From Gigaspora rosea (Eukaryota; Glomeromycota; Glomeromycetes; Diversisporales; Gigasporaceae): a DNA stretch of 64,000 bases. Position 1 is the stretch's first letter; each line of letters starts with the position of its first letter. The notes beneath the pieces were generated by a model. That model had not been told where the DNA came from, made no database searches, and worked only from the letters and a program-made list of their open reading frames with translations. The stretch covers positions 304,281 through 368,280 of the forward strand of contig QKWP01000039.1 in NCBI GenBank assembly GCA_003550325.1, given 5' to 3'. Both the position numbers and the translations under genes were made by a program. Below, in pieces: positions 1 to 10,285 of the stretch.

Positions 1-2350
1 TGGATAGGGCCACTGAATGTGGTAGTCTAAACTTGAAGTTTCCATACACATAAAATGTCTTTCTTTTTGTTTTCGTAGTTTTTTTTATAAACTTTTTTTT
101 ATCTTTTTGACTCCGTCGAAGTGTATGTTCTCTGAAATTGAGCTGAGAACCGACGAAGATTTCGAGTTGGGTAACGAATACGAGTGTCTAGACGTGAAAC
201 TGGCTCGCAGGAATTGACCGTAAGAGATGCTCTGGGATTCGTTTTCGAACGGGCGAGGGCAAAAGCATAGCAATTCGAAACATTTGTCGGCTCTTCGAAA
301 AATTTATTGAAGCAAACGATTATTTTTTCTTTTTTCCCTTTTCTTTTTCCTTTTTCTTTCTTTTTTTCTCTTTTCATTTTTTTCCCATTATTTTTTTATT
401 ATTTATTTTTTCTCTATTTTTTCGTCGACGAAGATTTGATTACGAATTGTAGGGAAGTATGAGTTTATTTCTTTTTGAATGGTTTGAACGAATATGTTAA
501 AACAGATGATGATTACTTTTTATTTTTTTTATTTTATTTTTTTTGAGGAGGAAACGAAGTACCGATGTTGCTTGGAGAAGACTATTTTTTTTAGTTTTTT
601 TTTGCTCTGTTTTTTTGTTGTCTTTGTGGCGAGCGCACTTACGAACCTTTTTCAGTTACGATGCTGTCGGGTGTGGGTATCGTCGTTCGTCACGGAGAAT
701 ACATTATTCTATGGTCTTTCTTCCTTCTATTGTTTTTTTTTTCAAACGTACTTACAAACTTTTTTAGTGGAAACGTCGTTCGTAGCAAAGAAGTGCTATT
801 TTCTTGCTCGGTTCCTACTTCCCTGAGAACTCTCAAGGGTTATGTCTTTTGCCCGCATGTGATTTCTGCGCCTCTTCGAAAAAGATAAAGGGATTGTTTT
901 TTAGCGTAGTTTTCAGTTTGTTTTTCGTTTCTTCGTTTGCCGGCCGTATTTCATTTCCTGACGGTGCGTTTACGGTTTTTTCATTAACGTCTCCCTTTTT
1001 TTAATCTTGTTAGCCTCTGAGTTACCCTTTTTTTTATGGTTTATTATTATTTTTTTTTTTAGTAAAAAATTAGCTTCATCATTGTTCGGAGATCTTTTTT
1101 TCTTTATGGTTTCGACTTCTTCGGTTGTCGAACCCGTATCCAACGTTTTCGAATGCTGGTTTGTTTATGTGTTTTTTTTTTACTAACCTACTAACTAAAA
1201 ACCACAGCATACGTTGGGTAGTTTTTGAATGAAAGGCTAACGCTCGTAATGCTCGAGTATTACCCTATGAGGTAAAAATCCTCAGCCCGTAAAGGACGTT
1301 GTAAGGCTGCTGATCGCCCGGAACCACTCTAGCCGTTCTCACGACCAGCATCCGTATGTGAATTCGAGGGAACTTGGTCCCTTGGTGAGGTCGGTGTAAG
1401 GCTGTCCTCGTGTTGGCGCGAAAATGTGATTTCTAGAGGGTTCGATGATTAGAGGAAGGGTCTCTCATATGAGGTAGATTGATCGGTTTATCGGTCATGA
1501 CAACTCAGCGAGTAATTCCTTCTATGAGTCCCTTTATGTATTTCATAGTTAGGTTACGGGCTGGGATCTTTTACGTCGTTTTCGGTGTTGCGCTCAGTTG
1601 TTATATTCTTTTCTGGGGTTCAGGTCTGACCGGGTGAATCCCAGATAGAAATCAATGTTTTTTTTATTCCACGATGCTCCCGTCTGTGGTCTGAGTTAAG
1701 GGGAGGGGTATTTGGTCAGCAGGGAAGCACAGCTTGTTTCCCATAATCTCACTGAAATAACATGTTATTCCCTGGTCAAACCAAAAAGAAACGACACGAC
1801 CTTTGTTTGTCAAAGGGCACAGTCAAACCTCTATAAATGCAACTTATAGAGACAAGCCTACAACGTGCATTTAGGGAGGTCTGCGTACTCGAGGGTTAGA
1901 TACCTCGCGAAAAACTAACTGCCAGAAGTGGTGAAAATACTGGGGTGTTTTAAATTAGTTCGTCCCCGCGGTTCATCCGCTCTAACACGAAACAATCTGT
2001 TTTATAGAGTTTTCATGATAAAAAATCTGGGTTCGCATTGGTCCAGTCTTTTGTTTTGTTGTTTTCAGAAGATCAAGGTGTGGTGCGAGCTTAAATGTAT
2101 AACAACGTCGTGTGATTTTTTTTCGTGCGGATGCATTTATTACGGGTTTCTATGCATGGAAAAATGAAACTCCCTTCATCGAAGGTTTGGCACGCCTCGA
2201 CGATTGTATTTGTTTTTTTGATTTTTGACAGTCTTTCGACCTGGAAAAATCAAACTTCGAATTAAATTATTCATAAACTTTAACTGATTCGACCCAAGGA
2301 TCGTCACTACTCGGTTCCTTTAATTCGTTTTCTCTTCCTCTCCTTTACGA
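1..2350. other. GC-richer, poly-T-studded block without a convincing gene
   Basis: This stretch differs from the rest of the window. It has many CG dinucleotides (for example 1240-1560), long T runs on the plus strand (300-420, 530-620, 970-1180) and no long open frame. Short frames at 85-377 (minus) and 494-1004 (plus) are overlapping low-complexity frames rich in F/L or K and look non-coding. GC islands at 1260-1400 and 1440-1520 resemble a structured or repeat-derived sequence. Near 1809-1845 a stretch beginning CAGTCAAACCTCTATAAATG resembles the terminus seen reversed at 42015-42092. It is probably part of a dispersed transposable element or its untranslated region; this is inference from composition. 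Confidence 0.35.
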
Positions 2351-3300
2351 TTCCTTTATTTTTTTTTAATAAATTGCAGTATTTATTTAATAAATTATAT
2401 GCATTATAGCATCACAATCAAGGTTGATATTAAATTTAAATCTTTTGTTGCAATAACAAGCAGAATAAATTTATGGAGTCATTAGCGAAGTTGCTTTACA
2501 GCAACATGAAGTAGAATTTTTTTTCTTTTCTTTTCTTTTTTTTTTTCTTGCGAATATTAATATTACGAGAAATAATGACTGACAGGCAAAAAAAGAACAA
2601 AAAACTCTTTTTCAAAACTTTTCAGTAAAAATCAAGCCAGCGGAAAGTAAAAATAAGGAGCAGTTAATATTAATATTTATTATGTACGAAAATGTTTTCG
2701 AAATGAGTTATAGTCTTCATTATCATTACAGTTTGGTTAAATGTTAAAAGATGTGTTGTATTTACTACATTCGTATCAAGGTATCGATTTATTTAAAAAC
2801 TTCTATTATTAAAAATAAAATAGCAATTTTTTTGAATATGTACAAATTTGTTGAGAAATTACTATTTAATCTTTGCACGTGATGCACCATGTCATGGCAT
2901 TATCGACAGCCTAAAATTTATACTCTAATTCTGTCCATAAATCTGCCAAAATTCATACTTTAAATCTGGTTCGAATTCCCTAAATTAATAAAAATGTAAT
3001 TTACATTAGGTTTGCTTATGACTTTGATTATGAAAATTACTTTTGATTAGGAGAAAAATAAATCAAAATCATTCATTTTCTTTTCTTAAAAAAACTAACC
3101 ATCTAATGTAGTTCAAGACAGAAAACCAACTAAAATCTGTAGTACAAAGGAAGATAAAAATGAACAAATATTTAATATGTCTAAAAAAAACTCGAGGCTC
3201 TGATCTCGCAAAGTGGTAAATATTGATTTCAACTTCAATTAAGACAGCAAAATGTAAAATAAAATATTTGAAACAAATATTTTAAACATTCGGTGAAAAT
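2351..3300. other. AT-rich intergenic stretch with degenerate repeat
   Basis: No gene is seen. At 2905-2985 a run of degenerate units of the type AAATTTATACTCTAATTCTG resembles, in reverse complement, the repeat at 15160-15500. The rest is simple AT-rich sequence with a CT-rich patch at 2520-2550. Confidence 0.3.
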
Positions 3301-3307
3301 TAATTAT

Positions 3308-3698
3308 TTATATATATCTGAAAAAAGGGCCAATCCTAGAATATTCAAGGGAAATAAGCCCAGTGTTAACAAATGAATACCAATTCCATATCGAAATTGC
3401 TAATCTCAAAATGATTCCAAGATCCACGATTCTTGTATTAATATATAAAGGTAGTGCTACATAAAAACAAAAAGGTAAAAGTAGGTTTATTTTGATGATG
3501 TTATGGCTGTAAATGTTAAAGAAAAACAATTCAGCATTATTTTTGAGCGAGGCAAAATTAATAACATACTGTAACATTAAGACAATCCAAGTTCCAATTA
3601 AATGTTGTTACAATATACAAAGTTCCAGAAACAAGATATCCGAAAGTTAGGATAACTTTGAGTAAATGAAGCCACACTTCATCATGTTCTTTAATCAT
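3308..3698 (-). CDS. Small predicted three-pass membrane protein, two exons
   Basis: Not recognised. Exon 1 (3698-3612) starts at ATG and encodes 29 residues (MIKEHDEVWLHLLKVILTFG...). A 43-nt intron (3569-3611, GTAACA...TTACAG) restores frame with exon 2 (3568-3308, 86 residues), giving about 115 residues. Hydrophobic segments are visible in exon 1 (WLHLLKVILTFGYLVSG) and twice in exon 2 (INLLLPFCFYVALPLYI and LGIILRLAISIWNWYSF), suggesting three membrane spans and a membrane location. Alternative splice choices exist (GTATGT at the end of a longer exon 1), but they do not join the frames as well. The short intron resembles the 46-nt intron at 47029-47074. Function unknown; the splice model is inference. 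Confidence 0.4.
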
Positions 3699-4439
3699 TT
3701 TACAAGTTAAAGATAAAATAAGTATGTTCTGATAATTTAAATTAAAGTATATACTCAGAATTATATATATATTTATTTAAAACTGAGAAAATCATACTAT
3801 AAGCAAGTTTAATATAGTAAATCCATTTAATTTTTTCTCTGGTGTCACCCGATGATGACCTTAATTTTCCAAAAGTACCCGATAGGTCCGATAAAAAAAA
3901 AACAAAATTTCTGATGCAAACTGAAGAATTAACTTCGTGTGACCTTAGATGTGAACATGAATTAATTTATTTTGAAATAAAATAAACTAGATATAAAAAC
4001 TAGAACTTGTTTAAGTGGATATACGACTGATTCAAAGTAATCAATTTATACAGTTTAAAGTATAATTACTTAAATAATGTAAAAACGTTAAATATGTAAA
4101 ATTCACGAATATATTAAAAACTTTATAGTACTTTTTATATTAATGCCAGGTCTTTTATATTAATATATAATCTGTCTTTTAATATAATGTAGTTATCAAT
4201 AAAAAATATGTATAATGCACGTAATCCGGTTTTTATTCTTTTAAAACCGGTTTGTAAATTTATGTATCTGATAAAATAAATTTTATGAAATCAAAATCAT
4301 GCATTACATAAAACCGGAATTGAACTTAAAATTTAAAGTGGTTTTTTTATATAGCGTTAAATTAGTGCCAAATTGCATAAATTTTTGCATTGTATAATTC
4401 AAAAAAAAAAACTTTTACCATGACTCCTATAGATAGTTC

Positions 4440-5050
4440 GAATTTACGATCTTTTTTTAGAGCATCACGACAATTCTGAAGCCTGAAAAGTTTATCTTGC
4501 ATGAGATTCAGTCAAAACTAAAGTCTGTTGACCCCACGCCGTTACCTTTCCCCATTTTGAAGTGTTGCAATATCTTAACGAATTAAAACTAGTAAGTCTA
4601 TTGACTACTAATTATAGCAGTTTGTATATTAAATACCCTTTTTTTGAAGTAAAATTTCACCAGACACTAAACTATCAAAATTAAGTTTATTGCAATAAGT
4701 CGCTCAAAGCTTTTTTTAGAAAATAAAAACAGAAAAGCTGTAGGTCAATATAAAATTCATATACAGTATATCAGTTATGGTTGTGATTAGACGTTTTATA
4801 ATAATGAAACACGCGATTCTAAAGCCTGAAAAGTTTATCTTACATGAGATTCTGTCCAACATCATGTCTATTGAATGGCCCCTTGTGCAGTTCATTATCA
4901 TGCAACACGAGAATTATTAATAAATTTTTTGAACAGCTATTCAAAAGAAATAATCTCTTAAAGCCTAAAATGTTTATCTTACATGGGATCCATCAAAAAA
5001 GTCTATTGACTAACCCCTTATGTAGTCATCATTGCACGCAGTATTATTGA
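4440..5050. repeat. Three degenerate copies of a ~110-170 bp repeat
   Basis: The motif GCCTGAAAAGTTTATCTT followed by (A/G)CATGAGATTC and then GTCTATTGA with a CCCC(T/A) stretch recurs at about 4479, 4821 and 4961 in the same orientation. The copies are diverged and partly truncated. No coding capacity is evident; short frames here are shadows. The stretch 3700-4440 upstream shows only AT-rich sequence, with a second dispersed family (AAAACCGG-containing, 4220-4330) that recurs near 11220-11300. Confidence 0.45.
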
Positions 5051-5183
5051 ATCCTCTTTTTAAGAAATTATTAGAGCTCGGAGCAATATTCAAACGAAGT
5101 AAATTTTCATGCTTTTGAGGCAAGAAGATTATTACACACGCGTAAGATTATTTTTATCTTAAAGTACTTTTGGCTTTCACTAT

Positions 5184-5195
5184 TAATATATAAAC
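5184..5195 (+). promoter_or_regulatory. TATA-like element upstream of the Q/N-rich gene
   Basis: The sequence TAATATATAAAC lies about 55 bases upstream of the ATG at 5247, a plausible core promoter position. No other element was recognised. Confidence 0.35.
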
Positions 5196-5246
5196 CTGTC
5201 ATAAATACTTCAGTAGCTTTCATTTTAGAAACTTCGTAATAGTATA

Positions 5247-6218
5247 ATGTCTAATAACAACACCCCACTTTACAGAACCGAAGATGGTTGGAAATATAAT
5301 CGAGAATGTCAATGCAATCAATGTTTGGAAATCACTAATTCACCACAGACACAGAATGCACAACCTATTCACATTGTTCAACATCAAGAAAATCAACCCA
5401 CTAATCAGCTCCAGCCTTATCAAATCCAACCTCAGCATTATAATCAAATCCAACCCCAGTATCAGCTTCAGCATCATCTTCAACAGCAGCCTTTTAATTT
5501 ACATCAACCTTCTTCCCAACAGCAGTTTTTTATCCAGCCTCGATCTATTAACCAGAATCAGCACCTATTGATGCATTATCAAAATTATCAAAATTATATT
5601 CAATCTGAACCGCCACGTCAAATCATTAATAATCAAGCCATTGATCAAATTTTCAATGTGCTATTCCAGATCAAGTGCATAATTGAAAATAATAACAATC
5701 TCAGTATAAGCGAAAATAACAACAATCACAATATAAGTGAAAGTAACAGTCACAACATAAATGAAAATAACAACAATACCACCTTGAGTGAAAATAACAA
5801 CAATACTTTGCATGTAAGTGACAATCAAATTAGGAACAACTTAAGTGAAAATAACAACATTAGTGAAAATAACAATAGCACCCAAGATCGCTCGCGTCAA
5901 GAAGATTCTAACCAGAATGGTTACCGTCAAGAAAATGATCAAAATTGCACGGTTATTATTAATCAAGCCAATAATCAAGCTCGTTCAAAACTTTTTTATT
6001 TTATTTTAGTTTTTATGTTTTGTTTCATCATAATATATTTTTTCGTAGTAATTGCTTCAAAAATTGCTTTCAATAATCAAATGGAAATTTTGCAGAATCA
6101 TTTTGACAACTATGGAAATTATTACTTTTTAGTAAAATTAATGAATCAAATTGCTTCATCACTAGCTACAATTTTTAGTTTATATACGTTTGCTAGGGGG
6201 TATTTAAACGCGCATTAA
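5247..6218 (+). CDS. Q/N-rich low-complexity protein with two C-terminal membrane segments
   Basis: Intronless, 323 residues, family not recognised. Residues about 25-125 are glutamine-rich (IQPQHYNQIQPQYQLQ-type stretches). Residues about 145-215 are asparagine-rich, with repeated SENNN / NISENNN units. The C-terminal part has a strong hydrophobic segment at about 250-270 (LFYFILVFMFCFIIIYFFVV) and a second at about 302-318. A small cysteine cluster (CQCNQC) sits near residues 21-26. The likely topology is a long disordered, prion-like cytosolic region anchored by a C-terminal hairpin. The ATG at 5247 follows a TATA-like element by about 55 bases and there is no upstream in-frame ATG, so the start is credible. 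The frame contains no interruptions, which argues for an expressed gene. Any phase-separation role is inference. Confidence 0.75.
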   Translation: MSNNNTPLYRTEDGWKYNRECQCNQCLEITNSPQTQNAQPIHIVQHQENQPTNQLQPYQIQPQHYNQIQPQYQLQHHLQQQPFNLHQPSSQQQFFIQPRSINQNQHLLMHYQNYQNYIQSEPPRQIINNQAIDQIFNVLFQIKCIIENNNNLSISENNNNHNISESNSHNINENNNNTTLSENNNNTLHVSDNQIRNNLSENNNISENNNSTQDRSRQEDSNQNGYRQENDQNCTVIINQANNQARSKLFYFILVFMFCFIIIYFFVVIASKIAFNNQMEILQNHFDNYGNYYFLVKLMNQIASSLATIFSLYTFARGYLNAH

Positions 6219-7506
6219 AATTTTGATAGATTAATTTTCAATTTTTTCCGATTCATATGTTGGCTAAATAAAGGTTCAATATTTTTTGAAGTATCAGGCA
6301 AAACATACCCTCATCCTGAACTTGCGGTTACGTAAAATCTTGTGATTTTTAATCTAACATTAATGATATAAAAATGTATAGTTTAGGCAACTTGAGTAAG
6401 AACACAATATGTAACAAATAAAATTTCATTTTATTCTTTACTAACTGATAATATTAGAAATCTGCCAAACTTCTAAAATCTTTCATTTCCTTGAAACAAA
6501 AAATACGTTTTAGAAGTACCTATTATTTTATTGTAAAAATGTTGACCAAAATATTTCAAGATATTTCAAGTCAAGAAGACGTCAACTAAAATAGTTCAAC
6601 CAAAAAATTATATCATAATAAGAAAAAAATTTATATTCCTTAATCTAGATTGTCACTAGAAAAAGTTCATTAATATCAATGATAATTGCTCTTTACTATA
6701 TTGAAAAAGCAATTTAATATAGTAAATTAATGCCATAACTAATAATTTCATGATCTTAGCAGCCTCGATTACTTCTTGAATTGAAACTGTTTTATTTTTG
6801 CTTCTTGGATATTCAATATTTCAATAGTTGTAAGAGTAAAGATTATAACTGTAATTTAATGTAGTATTCAATCAAAAAGTTTCGTATTGTTATTTTTTAA
6901 TTAATAAATTTAGTCTCGAGTTAATTTACTTGGCTTGTCTTGGCTAATAATTATTGCTGAAAAAATCAACAAGAATGCAATGGATGTGGTAACTTGAATG
7001 AGCAAATTGATGATACAATTCATTTTGTAATTTTAAAGGCTTACGGCTGAAAAGAGTCTTCACTTTTAGTAAAAATTTTTTGCAAAATCAACACGCGTAT
7101 GTACAAAGAATATACCAGATACAAATTAATAAATCACGTGTTTGAACGTCAGACGGAACGGACTAAATTATGCACACTTTATTTATTCACAAAATTTACA
7201 ACATATTAGCCAATCAAATTTAAAATATCAGTTATTGAAGAAGCTATAATAATAAAACTAACAAACACAACCTAATTTTCAATTACTATAACCAACTAAT
7301 TAATAATAAATTTGATACCAGAACTAATTAATTAAAAAACCATTAAGCTCTTAAGAGCATGCGTACTTTTAGAATCAACAAACATACAAGTATTTGTTAA
7401 AATAAAATATTTAATATATGTTCCAGATTCACGATAAAAACCTTTTTAATGTAATCCCAATAAAAAAATCCATCCGAAAAATACATTATATATTCTATTT
7501 TATCGG
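6219..7506. other. AT-rich intergenic stretch, no gene seen
   Basis: Only AT-rich sequence is visible. There are short direct repeats such as ATATTTCAAG twice near 6550-6570, and a CACGTG-containing site near 7134. No coding region or clear transposon end was recognised. Confidence 0.3.
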
Positions 7507-7514
7507 CTTCAAAT

Positions 7515-7647
7515 TAGTGATGCCTGATGAAACCATGTGATGCTAATTGTCACATGGTACAATATATAAAAATCAACAATCTATTTTGATTTTTATAAGT
7601 AATAGCATGTGACAATTAGTATCACATGGTTTCGTCAGGCATCACTA
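7515..7647. mobile_element. Foldback MITE, hAT-like, with 8-bp target duplication
   Basis: A 133-bp palindromic element. Its left end TAGTGATGCCTGATGAAACC is matched at the right by the inverted copy ending GGTTTCGTCAGGCATCACTA, and pairing continues inwards (CATGTGAT/ATCACATG and ATATAAAAATCAA/TTGATTTTTATAA). It is flanked on both sides by the 8-bp duplication CTTCAAAT (7507-7514 and 7648-7655). An 8-bp duplication with TAGNG-type ends is characteristic of the hAT superfamily. It encodes nothing. It lies about 40 bp beyond the stop codon of the minus-strand gene at 7689-7985. Confidence 0.85.
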
Positions 7648-7688
7648 CTTCAAATGGTTTTCTCGTAACGGTCGAAAGAAGTAACATT

Positions 7689-7985
7689 TTAAAACTTCAC
7701 AAATCTATTTTTCGAATAACTAATAATCTTTGCATACTCCGCTTTGATAGAAAATTCGGTATCATACAAATAAGAGTCATAGTAAAATTCGACAGAAGTA
7801 TCATCGATAAGTTGAAAATATACATTTAAATTTTTATCGTTAGGAATTGTTAAACAAAAAGGTGCAATTATGATTTCATAATTTTGAAAAATAGAAGTCT
7901 CTTTATGAATTTTAAACTCTTCGTAATATCGTGAATTCATTTTTTTAAATCCTACTTTAAGAATCAAATACTTTTTATTACACAT
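7689..7985 (-). CDS. Hypothetical protein, 98 residues
   Basis: Not recognised. An uninterrupted frame with mixed, protein-like composition (MCNKKYLILKVGFKKMNSRY start; aromatic-rich, FYYDSYLYD in the second half). There is no membrane segment or signal peptide. A second methionine (residue 16) could be the real start. The hAT-like MITE at 7515-7647 sits just downstream. It may be a complete small gene or the last exon of a larger one; no upstream exon was identified. Confidence 0.4.
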   Translation of the reverse strand: MCNKKYLILKVGFKKMNSRYYEEFKIHKETSIFQNYEIIIAPFCLTIPNDKNLNVYFQLIDDTSVEFYYDSYLYDTEFSIKAEYAKIISYSKNRFVKF

Positions 7986-9545
7986 AACTTAATCACGTGT
8001 AGAGTTACAATTTCCAATCCTCTTTATAAATCTTAAATTATTTCTTTTCTTATTTTTAATTAAAGCCACAGCATGCAATAATAATTAAAAATCAATTTTA
8101 AAATATAGATGAAAGTAATCTGAATACTTTTAATTTTACAATACAATATATACTGGCTTAACTAGTTGGTTTGTATTGAAATCTACTAAATTGTCATCTA
8201 CTATGACTAAAATTACGTTATAAATTTTTCAAATTATACAAGTTTTTGTAATGGTATTCTACAGTATATTAAAATATATACTCGGCATTAAACCGTAACT
8301 GTTTGTTGATTATTTAATCAGTTTTATTTACAAAGTGATATATTTCACGTGACGGGAATAATTTTATGTTGTAATGAGTAATTTTTTATTTTTGTTAGCA
8401 ATGGTAATGAATATTTAGTCAGATTTACAAAACTGAATATTTCACGTGATGGGAATAATTTATGACTTTTTGCTTTTTGTTGTAATGTGTAATTTTATTT
8501 TTATTTATTTTTATTTTTTTTTTGTTAACAGTAGTGAATGAAATTAAATAATAAATCACGGGTTCTCTTCTTCAATTAACTTCTTTTATTTAAAGAAATG
8601 AATAAAAATTCTCGTGATTTTAGTCGACGAAATCGTAAAAGTAGAATTCACATTTTGATTGTTCTGATTAGCTAATGGCCCTGATCGCAATGAAAGCTAG
8701 GTAGATTTTAAATAAATGGTACCACACAACTTGTTCTTGAGTTGTGTTCATTTATTTAAAAAGATAAAAATTTGGTAAATAATCCTTAGTCAAAAAAATG
8801 CACACGTGGGTCCATTAAGTCATGTGATTTATTATGTTACTTTTAAGGACATTCCCGAATACTTGTCTAAAGTCTTAAAAGATAGTTCTATTGGTGAAAA
8901 GATTGATAAAGATGATGATTGAGATTTACGAACGTCAGGAAAGTTTATACGTAAAATTAAAAATGATCTTTTATAATATATGTTTTTGATCATTGTAATT
9001 TCTGTATTAGTTAAATATAGTAATTATCATTTGCGTTTTTTATACGTAAAATTAAAAATGATCTAATCAAAATTGTATAAATTTTAGTTTGTAAATTCTT
9101 TATATTTTTAATTGATCAGATGTATTGTTTTGTAATATTTTATTACATATCTCTAAAAAATTAAATTAATAAAATAAATTTACTTTAAATATAAATGATA
9201 ATCAAAAAAAAATACAGACCCGTGAGCTGTTAAGTCATGTGATTTATTAGGATTAGTCATTAATGTAAAGGCAATTTTAACTTACATTTTTTGCTATCCA
9301 AATTAGCTTTACGTAAAGCTTCTATAGTAATATCCAATAATAAGATAAACCAATTAAAATTATTTAAGTTTTATACAACTTATATACTTAAGGATCAACA
9401 ACCAATCAGATGGATTTTTAATCATGTGGCACAGTGATCTTCAAAATCTTCGAAACTTCTCACCCTATTTTGTTAAAAAGGATATATAGTAATATCGGGT
9501 GCGAAATTCAAAAAAATTTTATCATTTGAAATTTTATTATCAATA
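7986..9545. other. Intergenic stretch with CACGTG-associated duplications
   Basis: No gene is seen. A segment containing TTTCACGTGA(C/T)GGGAATAATT occurs at 8344 and again at 8440, about 95 bp apart, each followed by TTGTTAGCA/TTGTTAACA-type sequence. GTTAAGTCATGTGATTTATTA-type sequence occurs near 8815 and 9235. TATACGTAAAATTAAAAATG occurs near 8950 and 9042. These are direct duplications of low-copy sequence. A TATATAG stretch at 9481-9488 may serve the short frame at 9546. Confidence 0.4.
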
Positions 9546-9635
9546 ATGAATTCTTCTAAAGGTGAAGAATTTGAAATTAAAGCTTTTAAGGTGCTTAAAA
9601 ATACAATAAAGATTGACTGCCAAAGGGTTAAGTGA
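9546..9635 (+). CDS. Candidate short ORF or orphan first exon (29 residues)
   Basis: Starts MNSSKGEEFEIKAFKVLKN and runs 29 residues to a TGA. A good splice donor (GTGAGT, 9632) overlaps the end, so this could be the first exon of a gene whose downstream exons are missing. A TATATAG element lies about 60 bases upstream. No downstream exon was found before the repeat at 9676-9725. Too short to classify. Confidence 0.25.
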   Translation: MNSSKGEEFEIKAFKVLKNTIKIDCQRVK

Positions 9636-9675
9636 GTTAATTATATCATTAAGTGAGCGTTTAGTTGTTATGCAT

Positions 9676-9725
9676 CCAAAGTTACGCTGCCACTATGATA
9701 ATATGATAAGCAGAGAACCGGAATC
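9676..9725. repeat. Dispersed ~45-bp repeat shared with 46271-46312
   Basis: AAGTTACGCTGCCAC followed by (A/T)-rich GAT..ATA and AGCAGAGAA occurs here and near 46271-46312 with few differences, both on the plus strand. Function unknown. The stretch 9726-10285 has no other recognisable feature. Confidence 0.4.
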
Positions 9726-10285
9726 ATGAGTTTATGTGCAAGACGCCCATTCGAAAAAAGAAACCGAGTTAACATAAGTAACAAATTATTTCAAAGGAGG
9801 GGTTAAGTTGAAACTATGCTGTATAACCAAAGAACCATCAGCGTAGCCTAGCACAGAAGAAAGAAAAGAGTGGAGGAAAACTAATCTAATATGGCAAATC
9901 TGATATCATATACGATTTTCTTCGACTTTTTAGAAAAAGTACAACTAGCCACACGTACTCTTTTGGCGTCTGTCTTCTTTTATTTATTAAATATATTTGC
10001 TAGATATGATGATATTATTTTCCAACCGATAAACTATTCTTTTTTATTAAAATAGCTAATAAGACAGCTACTATCGAAACTGTAGAATTTTCAACAAATT
10101 TTCTTGGGCAGATATCAAATTAAATTTGTTAAAATATTTCAGACACTAACAACAAATGACAAAAGGTAAAAGAATAGAACGAATAAATTGCATGCACTAT
10201 AATCCTGATTCCGCAAATTGATGAATATTAAGTTCTGCTACAAATAAAGCTGCATTTATATGAGTTCAAGGTTTTTAGTTAGTAT

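Noticed and set aside
494-1004. Phenylalanine-rich plus-strand ORFs
   Set aside because: Overlapping frames in a T-rich tract; low complexity, no support for translation.
3180-3240. tRNA-like segment (GCTCTGATCTCGCAAAGTGG)
   Set aside because: No cloverleaf, TPsiC arm or acceptor stem could be formed.
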